Of a DNA stretch of 64,000 nt, positions 1-8,927 are shown one piece after another. The translations under genes and the position numbers were made by a program. Numbering within the stretch: the stretch's first letter is position 1; each line of letters opens with the position of its first letter. Source of the stretch: UBA6623 sp965238125 (GTDB lineage: Bacteria; Acidobacteriota; Terriglobia; Bryobacterales; UBA6623); contig OZ250179.1 of assembly GCA_965238125.1 (NCBI GenBank), positions 3,224,001 through 3,288,000 on the forward strand, in the 5' to 3' direction. The notes beneath the pieces were generated by a model, which made no database searches, was not told the DNA's origin, and saw nothing but the letters and a program-made list of their open reading frames with translations.

Positions 1-2
1 TC

Positions 3-806
3 ACCTTTGCCAACTCGGGCACTTGGGGAGCGGGCACCTCACAAGTAGACGCTCGTTTCGCCGATTCGCCGGGCGCGCGGCAGATGGGGCATCTCTATGA
101 CTTTTTCGCCCAGACGCGTTACTTCGACCTACAGCCCTACTACCGCGTCGAGGGCGGGGCGGCTTTGGCGCTGACCTTCTACCGCCGTAACGATGAGACG
201 CCGCGCGGGGTGGAGTTCATCGTCTATCTGGAAGAGCCCGGCCCGGTGGAGTTACGCTTGCCCAAGCATGAGTACAGCGTGAGTTGGTTCAACCCGATTG
301 ACGGAACCTGGGTCGATCAAAAGGACAAGTTCAAGGGTGAACGCTTCAACACGCCCGGTCCTCCCAACTCCGCCCACGATTGGGTACTCTACGTCCGGCG
401 CGAGGGACGCAAGCAGGCGATGAACAATTCGTTCCTGCTCGCCTGGCGCAAGATTCGCCCCAAGAAGATTGAGTCGTCGATCGCGGACGTACCATTCGAA
501 ATTCAATTGCCCGACGAAGATGAGCTCGTCGCCGGCGGCGAGTTCCAATTCAACGCAACGCTCAAGAAAACCGGACGAACAGCCCGCAAGACGCAATGGC
601 TGTGGCTGGCCGAAGTGGCCGGCTCCGGGGTGGCCGGTTCCGGGGTCGGCCCGCGCGTGCTGGGAACGACCCAATTCGGCGCTTTCACCATCCCCTCCGA
701 CCTGACGCGACGCTACCCGGCGACGCTGGGAATCCGCCTCGTCGGCGTCGACGGCCTGGGCCGGGTCTACGAAGCCTTCAAGTCTTTTCGTTTGGTGCGG
801 GAATAG
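3..806 (+). CDS. Glycoside hydrolase-like protein, C-terminal part (runs off left edge)
   Basis: The reading frame is open from base 3, so the start lies outside the window; the ATG at 84 is internal. The visible 267 residues begin with an ADSPGARQMG segment followed by YDFF. A beta-sandwich-like stretch then carries an aromatic WFNPIDGTW motif. This resembles the linker and C-terminal putative collagen-binding domain that follows DUF4038/apiosidase-like catalytic barrels in acidobacterial and planctomycete glycoside hydrolases. That match is from memory of the family; the catalytic barrel is not visible. A second sandwich domain, roughly the last 110 residues, follows. It contains a short perfect repeat (VAGSGVAGSGV). 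Likely secreted and acting on plant or microbial glycans, but substrate cannot be inferred. Confidence 0.55.
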   Translation, partial: TFANSGTWGAGTSQVDARFADSPGARQMGHLYDFFAQTRYFDLQPYYRVEGGAALALTFYRRNDETPRGVEFIVYLEEPGPVELRLPKHEYSVSWFNPIDGTWVDQKDKFKGERFNTPGPPNSAHDWVLYVRREGRKQAMNNSFLLAWRKIRPKKIESSIADVPFEIQLPDEDELVAGGEFQFNATLKKTGRTARKTQWLWLAEVAGSGVAGSGVGPRVLGTTQFGAFTIPSDLTRRYPATLGIRLVGVDGLGRVYEAFKSFRLVRE

Positions 807-835
807 GCCGCGCGGAATTCCATCGGAGTCAAACG

Positions 836-899
836 CCCCCGACGTGGCGCGCGCCTCCAGGCGAGCCGTGTCGGGCTTTCGAGCCCGACATGTCTTCTC
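836..899. repeat. Dispersed palindromic repeat, copy A
   Basis: A perfect 8-bp hairpin (TGTCGGGC, loop TTTCGA, GCCCGACA) lies at 869-890 inside a longer unit. A second copy, in inverted orientation, is at 45550-45612; it shares the flanking CGACGTGGCGC..GCC..CC and ..GAGAAG segments with substitutions in the loop. Two separate copies show that this is a repeated intergenic element, not a chance hairpin. Confidence 0.7.
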
Positions 900-1100
900 C
901 AACCCTGTACCGAACGCATGGGCCATCCCGCCCAGTCCGGCAACGAAGCGACCACCTTGTGCCGCGAAGCGGCGTTGAGCCCGGAGCCGGCGCGGAATCT
1001 ACATTCATCGAGCCCCCGCCTGAACGGGCCGGTCCGTTCCTTGGCTCGGCAAGCGGCGACATTAACCCTAACCCTCGCCGCTCCCGCCCGGCGTGGTCCT

Positions 1101-1366
1101 CCAAACCGAGCCGCGCGCGTCAGCAAGCGGTATGAGATGAGGCGCTTCAATCAGAAGGACAGCGGCGGAAGCGCGGCGCCCGGGGGCCGGAAGCAGGCCC
1201 TAAGCGCAGTCGAAAGTCGCTTGTGGGTTTGGGAGGGACCTTGAGATGCAGGACCTCGGGACGGTTTTTCCAGGTCCACCGGGCGGCTTTTCTGGGATCA
1301 CCGCCGGCGGCGGCTTCTGTGCCGCGGCATCGGATACCGCTTGCTGACGCGCGCGGCTCGGTTTGG
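1101..1366. repeat. Perfect 33-bp inverted repeat flanking about 200 bp
   Basis: Bases 1101-1133 are the exact reverse complement of 1334-1366 (core GCGGCTCGGTTTGG and ATACCGCTTGCTGACG). The interior has no gene. A related unit, interrupted by a MITE, occurs around 30494-30645. The pair could be two REP-type units in opposite orientation or the ends of a small non-autonomous element. The rest of 900-1452 contains no gene that I can support. Confidence 0.75.
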
Positions 1367-1452
1367 ATTGCGGCGTTCTCTCGAAAGGCCAACCATTCAC
1401 GCTACAATCTGACGAAGGCTCCGACGTCTCCTCGACGAATTCTCCCCGACTT

Positions 1453-3833
1453 ATGATCGGCCAAACCATTTCGCACTACAAAGTCACCGCCAAGCTCGGC
1501 GAGGGCGGCATGGGTGTGGTCTACAAAGCCGAGGACACCAAGCTCGACCGCCCCGTCGCGTTGAAATTCCTCGCGCCCCACCTGCTGCGCGACGACGAAG
1601 CGCGCAAGCGTTTCGAACGCGAGGCCAAAGCCGCCGCGCGCCTCGACCACCCGAACATCTGCACCGTCTACGAAATCGACGAAGCCGACGGTCAAACCTT
1701 CCTCTCGATGGCCTATCTGGAGGGTGAGACGGTCAGGGAGAAGATCAAGACGCGTCCTCTGAAACTCGAGGACGCTTTCGACATCGCGATTCAGACGGCG
1801 CAAGGGCTGCAAGCCGCCCACGAGAATGGGATTACCCATCGCGACATCAAGAGCGCCAATCTCATCGTCACTCCGAAGAGCCAAGTCAAGATCATGGACT
1901 TCGGATTGGCACAACTCGTCGAGCAATCGAGATTAACCAAGACCGCGACGATCTTGGGCACTCCCGCCTATATGTCGCCCGAGCAAGCTCGACGCGAGCC
2001 GACCGATCGGCGAACGGATATCTGGGCGCTGGGTGTTGTGATCTACGAGATGGTGACGGGCAAGCTGCCGTTCGAGGGTGAACGGGAGGCCGCCGTGGCG
2101 TACGCGGTCGTCCACCAGCAACCCGAACCCATCACGGCTCTGCGAGTTGACGTACCCGTCGGTCTGGACCGAATTGTCGCGAAGGCCATGGAGAAGGATC
2201 GCGACGAACGCTACCAGCACGCCGACGAAATGATCGTCGATCTGCGGGGGTTGAAGAAGGAGCTGGAATCGGGCGGAACTCAAGCGGCGACGGCGACCTC
2301 GCCGGCTTCTCATCGCACCCCGTGGCTCCTCGCCGGCGCGTCGGTGCTCGTCGCTCTGGCCGTAACGGCTGGAGCCTTTCTGGGCCTCTTCGAGTCCCAA
2401 AAACCCGTGGCCGAGCAGCCGCTGGAAGCCGTTCCTCTAACCAGCTACACCGGCAGCGAAGACCACCCGACTTTCTCGCCCGACGGCGCTCGAGTCGCAT
2501 TCGCGTGGAACGGTGAAAGCCAAGACAACTTCGACGTCTACGTCAAGGAAATCGACTCCGAGAACCGCCAGAGGCTCACCACGGACCCGGCTGAAGACGT
2601 TTTCCCCGCTTGGTCGCCCGACGGCCGGTTCATCGCCTTTCTCCGCCGCGACCCGGGCGAAGACAAATCCAAGGTAGTCATCATCCCTTCCATCGGTGGC
2701 CCCGAACGTGACGTGGGCGAAGCAGTTAGGAGGGCCACGTTTTTTGGCAACGCGACCCCGGCGTGGACTCCGGACAGCAAGCAGCTCGTCGTCGTTCACA
2801 GGAGTTCGCCGGATGAGCCCGAGGCGTTGTTTCTCCTCTCGATCGATACAGGCGAGACAACGCGCTTGACCTCGCCCGCCGGCGTTTGGGGCGACGCCTC
2901 ACCCGCGTTTTCGCCTGACGGCAAGACCCTGGCTTTCGTCAGAACGGCGAGCTGGTCCGAAGACGCATTCCTCCAGTCGCTCAACTCCGATCTGAGTCCC
3001 GCCGGGAAACCGCGACAGTTGACTTCGATGGGAAGGCCCATATCCGGCCTGAGCTGCAGTGGCAAGGGAGAAGCAATCGTTTTTAGTAGCGGCGATGACA
3101 TTGACGCTCCGCGCCTTTGGAAAATTCCTGTTTCGGGCGGAGACGCTCAGCCGCTAGCGGCCGCGGGTCGGCGAACCCCGCGATATCGGGGCCGGCCCGC
3201 CGCTTGGCGTATGCCGGAATAACTTCGGATTGGGACGTATGGGCGATCCGAGTAGGCGCCGCCGGCAGCCTCGATCCCGTCAAGTTTCTTTCCTCGACCC
3301 GCTACGATGACTCCGCCTACTATTCTCCCGACGGCACGAAAATCACTTTCACTTCGGCGCGTACCGGCACGAGCGGGATCTGGCTGAGCGACGCGGACGG
3401 CTCCAATCTCGAGCCTGTTTTCTTGCACCCGCAAGGAGCGTTCTCCGGCTCAGGGCAGTTTTCCCCCGACGGCCGTCACATCGCGTTTGACTCCTACGCC
3501 GACGATAACGGAGACATCTTCATCATCAGCGCCGAGGGAGGCAAACCGTTCCGCCTGACCACTCACCCGGCCGATGACTACGTACCCAGTTGGTCAGGCG
3601 ACGGAAAGTGGGTCTACTTCGGCTCGGCAAGGACCGGACGGTTTGAAATCTGGAAGGCACCGGCCGGTGGAGGAGGGGCGGTGCAAGTAACGACTAATGG
3701 GGGACACTTTGCCTTGGAAGATCCCGCGGGCGAGTTCCTCTACTACGTCAAAGGGGTGAATGACTTCGAGACGCCGTTGTGGAAGGTTCCCGCGGCCCGC
3801 GGAGAGGAGTCCAAGCCCGCATTTTCAATTTGA
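1453..3833 (+). pseudogene. Ser/Thr protein kinase with PD40 propeller, 5' part, frameshifted
   Basis: From the ATG at 1453 (MIGQTISHYKV) the protein has a full Hanks-type kinase domain: GEGGMG glycine loop, VALKF lysine, HRDIKSAN catalytic loop, DFG, and MSPEQ in the activation segment. A transmembrane helix follows near residues 290-312. PD40/TolB-like propeller repeats come next (HPTFSPDGARVAF, FPAWSPDG, SPAFSPDG). Near 3166-3172 the frame is lost: frame 1 runs into a stop at 3222, while homologous propeller sequence continues in frame 3 from SANPAISGPARRLAYAG to 3833. A single-base deletion explains this. The coding sequence then stops at an IS1380-type insertion. The C-terminus reappears at 6773-7060. 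Such kinases are typical acidobacterial membrane sensors. This copy is presumably dead. Confidence 0.85.
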
Positions 3834-3922
3834 TGTATGAGCTTCAGACCATCCAGCGACCTTCAGCGTCTTTATTGATAGGGGCTAGAGCCCGATAAGG
3901 ACGCCATGGAGGTCAACACCCG

Positions 3923-4762
3923 ATGGGTGAAAAAGAAAACAAGCCGTTTCAGCTCACGTTCAATGGATTTCTCAAAGTCGATTTCCAAGGATCGCGAGTC
4001 ACCTCGGATGGCGGTCTGATTCTCGTTCGCGAACTGGATGAACGACTCGGACTCGGGAAGCTGATCGACGAGCATCTCAGCGACTCGCGACAAGGCTTGA
4101 ACAAGAAGTTCCCGCTGGCCGATCTGCTGCGGCAGTCGGTCTACAGCCGACTCGCTGGCTACGAGGACCTCAATGACGCCGTTCGAGTATCCGCCGATCC
4201 GACCTTTCGCTTGATCGGCTCGAAGAGGAACTGGGATCGCGGAGCAGCCTTGACCTCGACGCTGCATGGCTTCGAGACGGAGATGCTGGCGAGCGAAGAG
4301 AACTTGCTGGGGCTGATGGCAGTGAACCGGGAGCTGGTCGCGCAAGCCGAAGCTCCCGACGGTTCAGACCGCGTGGTGCTCGACATGGACTCCACGGAGA
4401 GCCCCGTCCACGGCCAACAGGAAGGCAGTGCCTACAACGGCCATTTTGAGTCCCTCTGCTATCACCCGCTGTTGCTGTTCAACCAGCACGGCGACTGCCT
4501 AGGCGCGAAGCTGCGTCCCGGCAACGTGCACAGCGCCGAGGACTGGGACGAGCTGCTACTGCCGGAGATCGAACGACAACAGGCGGAGGGCAAACAGGTG
4601 ACGTTCCGCGCCGACGCCGCCTTCGCCAAGCCCGAGATCTACGAGGCGATGGAGGAGCGCGGCGTGGACTACGTGATTCGCATCCCGGCGAACAAGAGCC
4701 TGGAGCTGGAGATCGAGGACATCCTGTTTCGGCCACCGGGCAGGCCGAACGCCAAGCCCCTA
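3923..4762 (+). pseudogene. IS1380-family transposase, N-terminal part
   Basis: These 280 codons start with the family-typical segment VTSDGGLILVRELDERLG. They contain the first two acidic catalytic regions, DMDSTESPVHG and RADAAFAKPEIYEAMEERG. The frame is interrupted after codon CTA at 4760-4762 by the IS630 element. Joining 3923-4762 to 5996-6487, which removes the IS and one TA duplicate, gives an uninterrupted 443-residue protein, the usual length for IS1380 transposases. Confidence 0.9.
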
Positions 4763-5993
4763 GTATAACGTTTCATTAAAACATAACCATAGGACAATGT
4801 TTCCTGCTAGACTGGTCGCATGGCAGGAAAATCGAAGCGTCCCCCACTGCTGCTCACGACCGAAGAGGTGCAACATCTGAAACGGCTGCGGCGTTCCCGC
4901 AAGGCTCCGGCTCGGGAGGTGCGGCGCGCCGAGATTCTGTGGCGCTATCATGGCGGCGAGACAATCGCCGAGATTATGCGGGCCGTGAAGATGACCCGCA
5001 AGAGCGTTGCCAAATGGATCGAGCGAGCCCTCGCCATCGGAGTGCAAGCAGCGCTCAAGGATGCCTATCATCGTCCCTACGAGCCCCGCATCTCCGAGGA
5101 GGCCAAGGCCTGGGTGGTGCATTTGGCCTGTTGCAAACCCAAGGAACTGGGATACGCCGCCGAGTTGTGGACCCGCGGCGCGCTCGCTCTCCACGTGCGC
5201 CGGCATGCCGTGGAGGCGGGCTATCCGGCCCTGGGGCAAGCGGCCAAGGCGACCGTCCACCGGATTCTGGCGGGGCAGCCGCTGCATCCAGAGAAGGTGA
5301 AATACTACCTGGAGCGTCGCGACCCGGAGTTTGAGTCCAAGATGCGGCAGGTGCTGCTGGTCTACCGCGAGGTGGCCTTGCAAAATGAAAGCTCGGGCGA
5401 GGGCGGCCCCTCGCCGGGCGTGATCACGGTTTCGGTGGACGAAAAGCCCGGTGTGCAAGCGATCGCCAACACCGCCCCGGACCTGCCGCCGGTCCCTGGG
5501 CGGCATCCTTGTACGGCTCGGGATCACGAATACCAACGTCTGGGAACCTGCTCGATTCTGGCGGCGCTGGACTTGCACGACGGCCGCGTAACGGCGCGGG
5601 TCGAGCGGCGGCACCGCAGCCGCGAATTCATCTCACTGCTGAAGGATCTGGACCAATTCTATCCGGCCGAATGCACGATTCGATTGATCTTGGACAATCA
5701 TTCCGCTCACATATCCAAGGAGACGAAGGACTATTTAGCGACGCGGCCGAACCGCTTCAAATATGTGCACACGCCGACCCACGGGTCCTGGCTGAACATT
5801 GTGGAGACGCTGTTTGGGAAGATGCCCCGGACGTTTTTGAAGCGCATCCGGGTGGAGTCCTGGGAGGAGCTTCGGGAACGAATCCTGCTGGGGATCGCGG
5901 AAATCAACGCCGCTCCGGTGGTCCACCGCTGGAGCAAGTTCGAGGCGCTCGAGGAAGCGCCTGAGTTGGGTATAATTTAATGAAACGCTATAC
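4763..5993 (+). mobile_element. Intact IS630-type element nested in the IS1380 transposase
   Basis: The 1231-bp element has terminal inverted repeats GTATAACGTTTCATTAAA (left) and the complement of TTTAATGAAACGCTATAC (right), with one mismatch. It is flanked by a TA duplication (4761-4762 and 5994-5995) inside a CTAG target, exactly as known for IS630. The restored target reads CCCCTAGTGCGC and keeps the host transposase frame open. Confidence 0.95.
4820..5980 (+). CDS. IS630-family transposase (intact)
   Basis: This 386-residue transposase catalyses cut-and-paste movement of the surrounding element. An N-terminal helix-turn-helix (about residues 20-75, GETIAEIMRAVKMTRKSVAK) binds the ends. 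The DDE catalytic triad is visible as D207 (SVDEKPG), D292 (LILDNHSAH) and E329 (WLNIVETLFG). It fills its element almost completely, with stop 13 bp from the right end. It is not closely similar to the IS630 copies at 11115, 35127 and 63757, so it is a separate lineage. No frameshift or internal stop was seen, and the copy may still be active. Confidence 0.95.
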   Translation: MAGKSKRPPLLLTTEEVQHLKRLRRSRKAPAREVRRAEILWRYHGGETIAEIMRAVKMTRKSVAKWIERALAIGVQAALKDAYHRPYEPRISEEAKAWVVHLACCKPKELGYAAELWTRGALALHVRRHAVEAGYPALGQAAKATVHRILAGQPLHPEKVKYYLERRDPEFESKMRQVLLVYREVALQNESSGEGGPSPGVITVSVDEKPGVQAIANTAPDLPPVPGRHPCTARDHEYQRLGTCSILAALDLHDGRVTARVERRHRSREFISLLKDLDQFYPAECTIRLILDNHSAHISKETKDYLATRPNRFKYVHTPTHGSWLNIVETLFGKMPRTFLKRIRVESWEELRERILLGIAEINAAPVVHRWSKFEALEEAPELGII

Positions 5994-5995
5994 TA

Positions 5996-6487
5996 GTGCG
6001 CTACAAGAGTTTTCGCTATCAGGCCGAGAGCTGGTCGAAGGCAAGGCGAGTTGTCGCCAAGGTCGAGCATCACCAGGGCGAACTATTCCCGCGCGTCGGA
6101 TTTGTCGTGACGAGCATGAGCTTGCCGAGCCGCTCGGTCGTGCGGTTCTACAACAAGCGCGGCACGGCGGAGCAGTGGATCAAAGAAGGCAAACAGGCCA
6201 CGCACTGGACCCGCTTGTCGTGTCACCGCTTCCGAGCCAACGAGGTACGGCTGCAACTCAGCGTGCTGGCCTACAACCTGGGCAACCTGTGGCGGCGGCT
6301 AGGGCTGCCGCAGCGAATCAAAAGCTGGTCGCTAACGAGTTTGCAACACAGGTTGATGAAGACCGGCGGTCGGCTGGTCAAGCATGCTCGCTACTACTGG
6401 TTGCTGCTGGCGGAGGGGCATCTGAACCGGCGGCTGTTCGGTGACATGCTGCATAGGATCTGGGTGCTGCCTGTGCCGGGTGGGTAG
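5996..6487 (+). pseudogene. IS1380-family transposase, C-terminal part
   Basis: This continues the N-terminal part at 3923-4762, starting with VRYKSFRYQAESWSKARRVV. It holds the catalytic glutamate region AEQWIKEGKQATHWTRLSCH and the helical tail that ends in VLPVPGG. It cannot be expressed in frame with its N-terminus while the nested IS630 is present. Confidence 0.9.
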
Positions 6488-6772
6488 CGTTGCCCGGGCG
6501 AGGATCAACAGTTTTTGGCTCCAAAAAGGTTTCGCAGGGAGCAGTGTCGGCCGGAGCGCCGTTCAGTCCGCTCAATCAACGTCTGTGAGCGGACGGACGA
6601 GCCCTGGCGCCTACCGGCGGAGGTGATGTGCAGGGTTCAGCGCGAAAAGACGTGGTATTCGGCGCAGCGGGGGTGTATCCTGTGACCGTGCCAGGGCCAA
6701 AATGGAAATCCTGGCTTAATGTTCTCTGCCGTAAAGTTAGAATCGCCTGACTCAATCGTAGTAGCCAGAGTC

Positions 6773-7060
6773 AAACCGGCCTTCTCGACCAAGGTATTGG
6801 ATTCGGTTCTTGGTCGGAACTTCGCGGTCGTGCCGGGCGGGATTTACTTCATGCAGGCGCGCGACGACGGGTCCGACGAGGCTTACTCGATTCGCTTCCT
6901 TAATCTTGCGAACGGCCGTGTCGAACTCATTGCTCGTCTCCCGAGGAATACCGTGCCGGTGGCGCAAGGGCTCAGCGTCTCGCCCGACGGCCAATCGATC
7001 CTCTACACCCAGGTCGACGACATTTCGAGCGACCTGATGCTGATCGAGGGTTTTGAGTAG
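6773..7060 (+). pseudogene. Kinase/PD40 protein, C-terminal fragment
   Basis: The segment TKVLDSVLGRNFAVVPGGIY...RFLNLANGRVELIARLP...GLSVSPDGQSILYTQVD...SDLMLIEGFE is the standard last propeller blade of acidobacterial kinase/PD40 proteins. It completes the gene that starts at 1453. An ATG at 6719 precedes it but the upstream residues are not propeller-like. The five codons for KPAFS at 6773-6787 also occur at 3813-3827 on the other side of the insertion, with every third base different. Confidence 0.8.
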
Positions 7061-7167
7061 ACTCGGTAGCGCCCCGTCGCATGCCCCCATGAACTCACCG
7101 GAACATAAGGTAACAGTTCATGCCAAGCACATAGGTCCATCCCGCGCTGTCGAAGGGTTCTCGCCTT

Positions 7168-7296
7168 CACCAGGTCACCGCGGAGCTCCTCGAAAGTGAA
7201 GGTGATTTCCCTCGCGCCGTGCGGCAATACCGCAAGGCGCTTGAAGTCAACCCCCGGCTCGCCGGCGCCAATCGCGCTCGGTTGGCGTACGTTGGG
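7168..7296 (+). pseudogene. TPR-protein remnant
   Basis: A short stretch encodes LESEGDFPRAVRQYRKALEVNPRLAGA, an unmistakable tetratricopeptide repeat with W/Y-A-P spacing. It has no start, no flanking repeats, and fuses directly to low-complexity CCCTCC-rich DNA near 7375-7400. This is a fragment left by deletion. Bases 7061-7167 hold nothing I recognise. Confidence 0.5.
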
Positions 7297-7403
7297 CTTT
7301 CCGCAGTCGTTCGATCCGTCCCCGATCACCCGGTCCGTCAAACCTTGGCTGCGGAAAATAGGAAACTGTCCCCCGTTTCCCTCCCCCCCGTTTCCCTCCA
7401 AGG

Positions 7404-7524
7404 CGGACTGAACGGAGTCCTCAACAGCCTCGATGTTCCGCACTCCCACCCGGCGCGACAGAATGGCAACAAGCCTGCCGTATTCGTGCCGGAAGAAGTG
7501 CTCTACCAGTTCGGGCGTGGTCAA
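7404..7524 (-). pseudogene. RNA polymerase sigma factor (ECF, DUF6596-type), N-terminal fragment
   Basis: From a TTG at 7524 the minus strand encodes MTTPELVEHFFRHEYGRL followed by VAILSRRVGVRNIEAVEDSV, the start of the sigma factors that normally sit next to YCII-domain (DGPF) proteins. After about 40 residues the sequence turns into repeated EGNGG codons and stops matching. The start overlaps the stop of the upstream YCII gene (TGA 7521-7523), so the two were an operon. The rest of the factor has been deleted up to the TPR remnant. Confidence 0.6.
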
Positions 7525-7873
7525 GGAGTGCTGATCTCTCTGACTTCAACGCTTGACCCGGGCATTGCGACTCCGGGGCTCTGACGAGCGACCTCAACTG
7601 CCTCCTCCATGCTTTCCGCCGAGACGATCATGTAGCCGCCGATCACCTCCTTTGCTTCCACGAAAGGCCCGTCCTTCGCACCTTCTGAGGTAACGATTTT
7701 GCCGCCGCCGCTGAGCTTCCCTCCCATGTCGACGATGTCTCCTGGAACTTCTCTTTCCAGGCGTTGAATTTGGCGTACATCTCCTCCATTTGAGCGGGAG
7801 ACGGTGCTTCGCCTTTCGCACCGGGCTGCCGCGGCCGGCTTCGTTGGATACATAGATAGTTTTGCTTAGACAT
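7521..7873 (-). pseudogene. YCII-domain (DGPF) protein, frameshifted
   Basis: The N-terminus MSKQNYLCIQRS...PAQMEEMYAKFNAWKEKFQE starts at 7873. The C-terminal half (DMGGKLSGGGKIV, KDGPFVEAKEVIGGYMIVSA, SMEEAVEVARQSPGV) continues in another frame, so one base was gained or lost near 7740. Intact homologues are about 115 residues, have the ferredoxin-like YCII fold, and are paired with the sigma factor whose remnant lies directly downstream. The DGPF motif is present. Probably inactive because both partners are damaged. Confidence 0.7.
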
Positions 7874-8019
7874 GATTTCTCCGTTCTTGGGTTCCGTCGG
7901 TCAACTCAACCGACGCTGTATGACGTATGGGCAATCTCGGTTTGGACACTTCCTGGTTCTTTTTTTTCTGCCGCCGCAAGACCCAATCCGAGGTGACGAC
8001 CGCTTCTCCGCCGTATTGC

Positions 8020-8235
8020 TCAGGAAGGGCTCCCACCGCCGTCTCCTGAATCGAAGAAGATCTCCTCGATCGGCAGTTCGAAGAGGCGCGCGATCTTGAA
8101 CGCGAGTGGAAGGCTGGGGTCGTACTTGCGGGTCTCGATGGCGTTAACCGTCTGCCGTGAGACATCTAGTCGCTCGGCAAGTGTCGCCTGAGACCATTCG
8201 CGCTCGGCCCGCAACACCCGCAGTCGGTTCTTCAT
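8020..8235 (-). CDS. Small XRE/Cro-CI-family helix-turn-helix regulator
   Basis: This 71-residue protein is almost entirely one HTH domain: ATLAERLDVSRQTVNAIE forms the helix-turn-helix, followed by the PSLPLAFKIARLFELPIEEIFF segment typical of the YgzD-like subgroup. Its ATG overlaps the stop of the upstream membrane-protein gene by 4 bases (ATGA), so the two are translationally coupled. Regulators of this type usually repress their own operon with the co-transcribed membrane protein. Candidate operator repeats lie upstream of that gene at 8754-8824. Effector unknown. Confidence 0.85.
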   Translation of the reverse strand: MKNRLRVLRAEREWSQATLAERLDVSRQTVNAIETRKYDPSLPLAFKIARLFELPIEEIFFDSGDGGGSPS

Positions 8236-8738
8236 CGGTACCGCCGGCCAAAGTACAGCTGACCGAAGGCCCAGCCGAATATCGGGACCATCAGGGCGTC
8301 GCCGGCATCGAGTGATGGCGCGCCGGCGGCCTCGAGCAGTTCCCAGTTCAGGAGGAAGACCACCGTCGCGCCCCAGCCCACAGCCAGCCCCTGCAACTGG
8401 ACCAGACGCGTGAGCTCATCGGCCATGCGTAAGAAGCGGACATAGGCGAGCACCGTGCCGACGGCCAGCACGTTTGGTAGGACCGCCACCACCCAGGCCG
8501 CCCAACCATCCACCTCCAGCCCCAATCCGCTGAGGTTCCCCTTCAGCGTTTGGGCGGCTGCCGTAAAGCCCAGCATCCAGGCAAAGCTCCACGCTACGAA
8601 CCGGACCTGATTGCGCCGGTCAGCGGCCGTCCCCACGCAACTGGCCAGCCACTCCGACGGACTTGCCCGTCGTGTCTGGTAAACATCTGTGGCGTCCCGG
8701 TCCTGTCGTTCGCCACCACGTTCTGTCTCATCTGACAT
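8232..8738 (-). CDS. Four-helix membrane protein paired with the HTH regulator
   Basis: Hydrophobic segments occur at about residues 45-65, 78-100, 115-140 and 145-165. The chosen start is the ATG at 8738 (MSDETERGG) because GGAG lies 6 bases upstream; an ATG at 8750 would be within the leader. I do not recognise the family beyond its usual pairing with small XRE regulators. The arrangement suggests a membrane sensor or stress protein controlled by its neighbour. No catalytic motif is visible. Confidence 0.75.
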   Translation of the reverse strand: MSDETERGGERQDRDATDVYQTRRASPSEWLASCVGTAADRRNQVRFVAWSFAWMLGFTAAAQTLKGNLSGLGLEVDGWAAWVVAVLPNVLAVGTVLAYVRFLRMADELTRLVQLQGLAVGWGATVVFLLNWELLEAAGAPSLDAGDALMVPIFGWAFGQLYFGRRYR

Positions 8739-8753
8739 GTCAATCTCCATTGT

Positions 8754-8824
8754 CTGTATGTAAAGCTCACTCGATATACGCTATAGTACAGGTTCCTTTT
8801 CTGTATGTCAACTGTTCTTTACAT
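8754..8824 (-). promoter_or_regulatory. Candidate operator repeats upstream of the membrane-protein/HTH operon
   Basis: CTGTATGTAAAG (8754-8765) is repeated as CTGTATGTCAAC (8801-8812), 47 bp apart, and ATGTAAAG (8758-8765) reappears inverted as CTTTACAT (8817-8824). The AT-rich stretch between (GATATACGCTATAGTACA) could hold the promoter. Binding by the HTH protein at 8020-8235 is an inference. Confidence 0.35.
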
Positions 8825-8879
8825 GGGGCAGATCGGGGACGGGCAGATCGGGGACAGTCGGTTCCTAGATCGGGGACAG

Positions 8880-8927
8880 CTCCCGAACTCGGCCAAGACC
8901 GCCTTGACACTACCGCTATCCTAAGCA
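8880..8927 (+). repeat. 48-bp direct repeat, left copy (flanks the Y1 transposase region)
   Basis: CTCCCGAACTCGGCCAAGAC...CTATCCTAAGCA matches 9893-9940 at about 45 of 48 positions in the same orientation. It is preceded by three short GATCGGGGAC units (8830-8877). The two copies bracket about 1 kb that contains the hairpins and the transposase. Bases 8928-9216 contain no supportable gene. Confidence 0.75.

Larger units (their letters stand above)
3828..6772 (+). mobile_element. IS1380-type insertion sequence carrying a nested IS630-type element
   Basis: The element separates the two halves of the kinase gene. It contains an IS1380-type transposase split by an IS630 insertion. I could not find its terminal inverted repeats or target duplication, so both ends are bounds set by where kinase coding sequence stops and resumes. 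Bases 6488-6772 contain only the non-coding 3' part of the element. Removing the nested IS restores a 443-codon transposase frame, so the IS1380 copy may have been active when it landed. Confidence 0.75.

Noticed and set aside
1363..1452. Upstream start for the kinase gene
   Set aside because: These codons overlap the 33-bp repeat and read through low-complexity sequence; the kinase domain begins right at ATG 1453.
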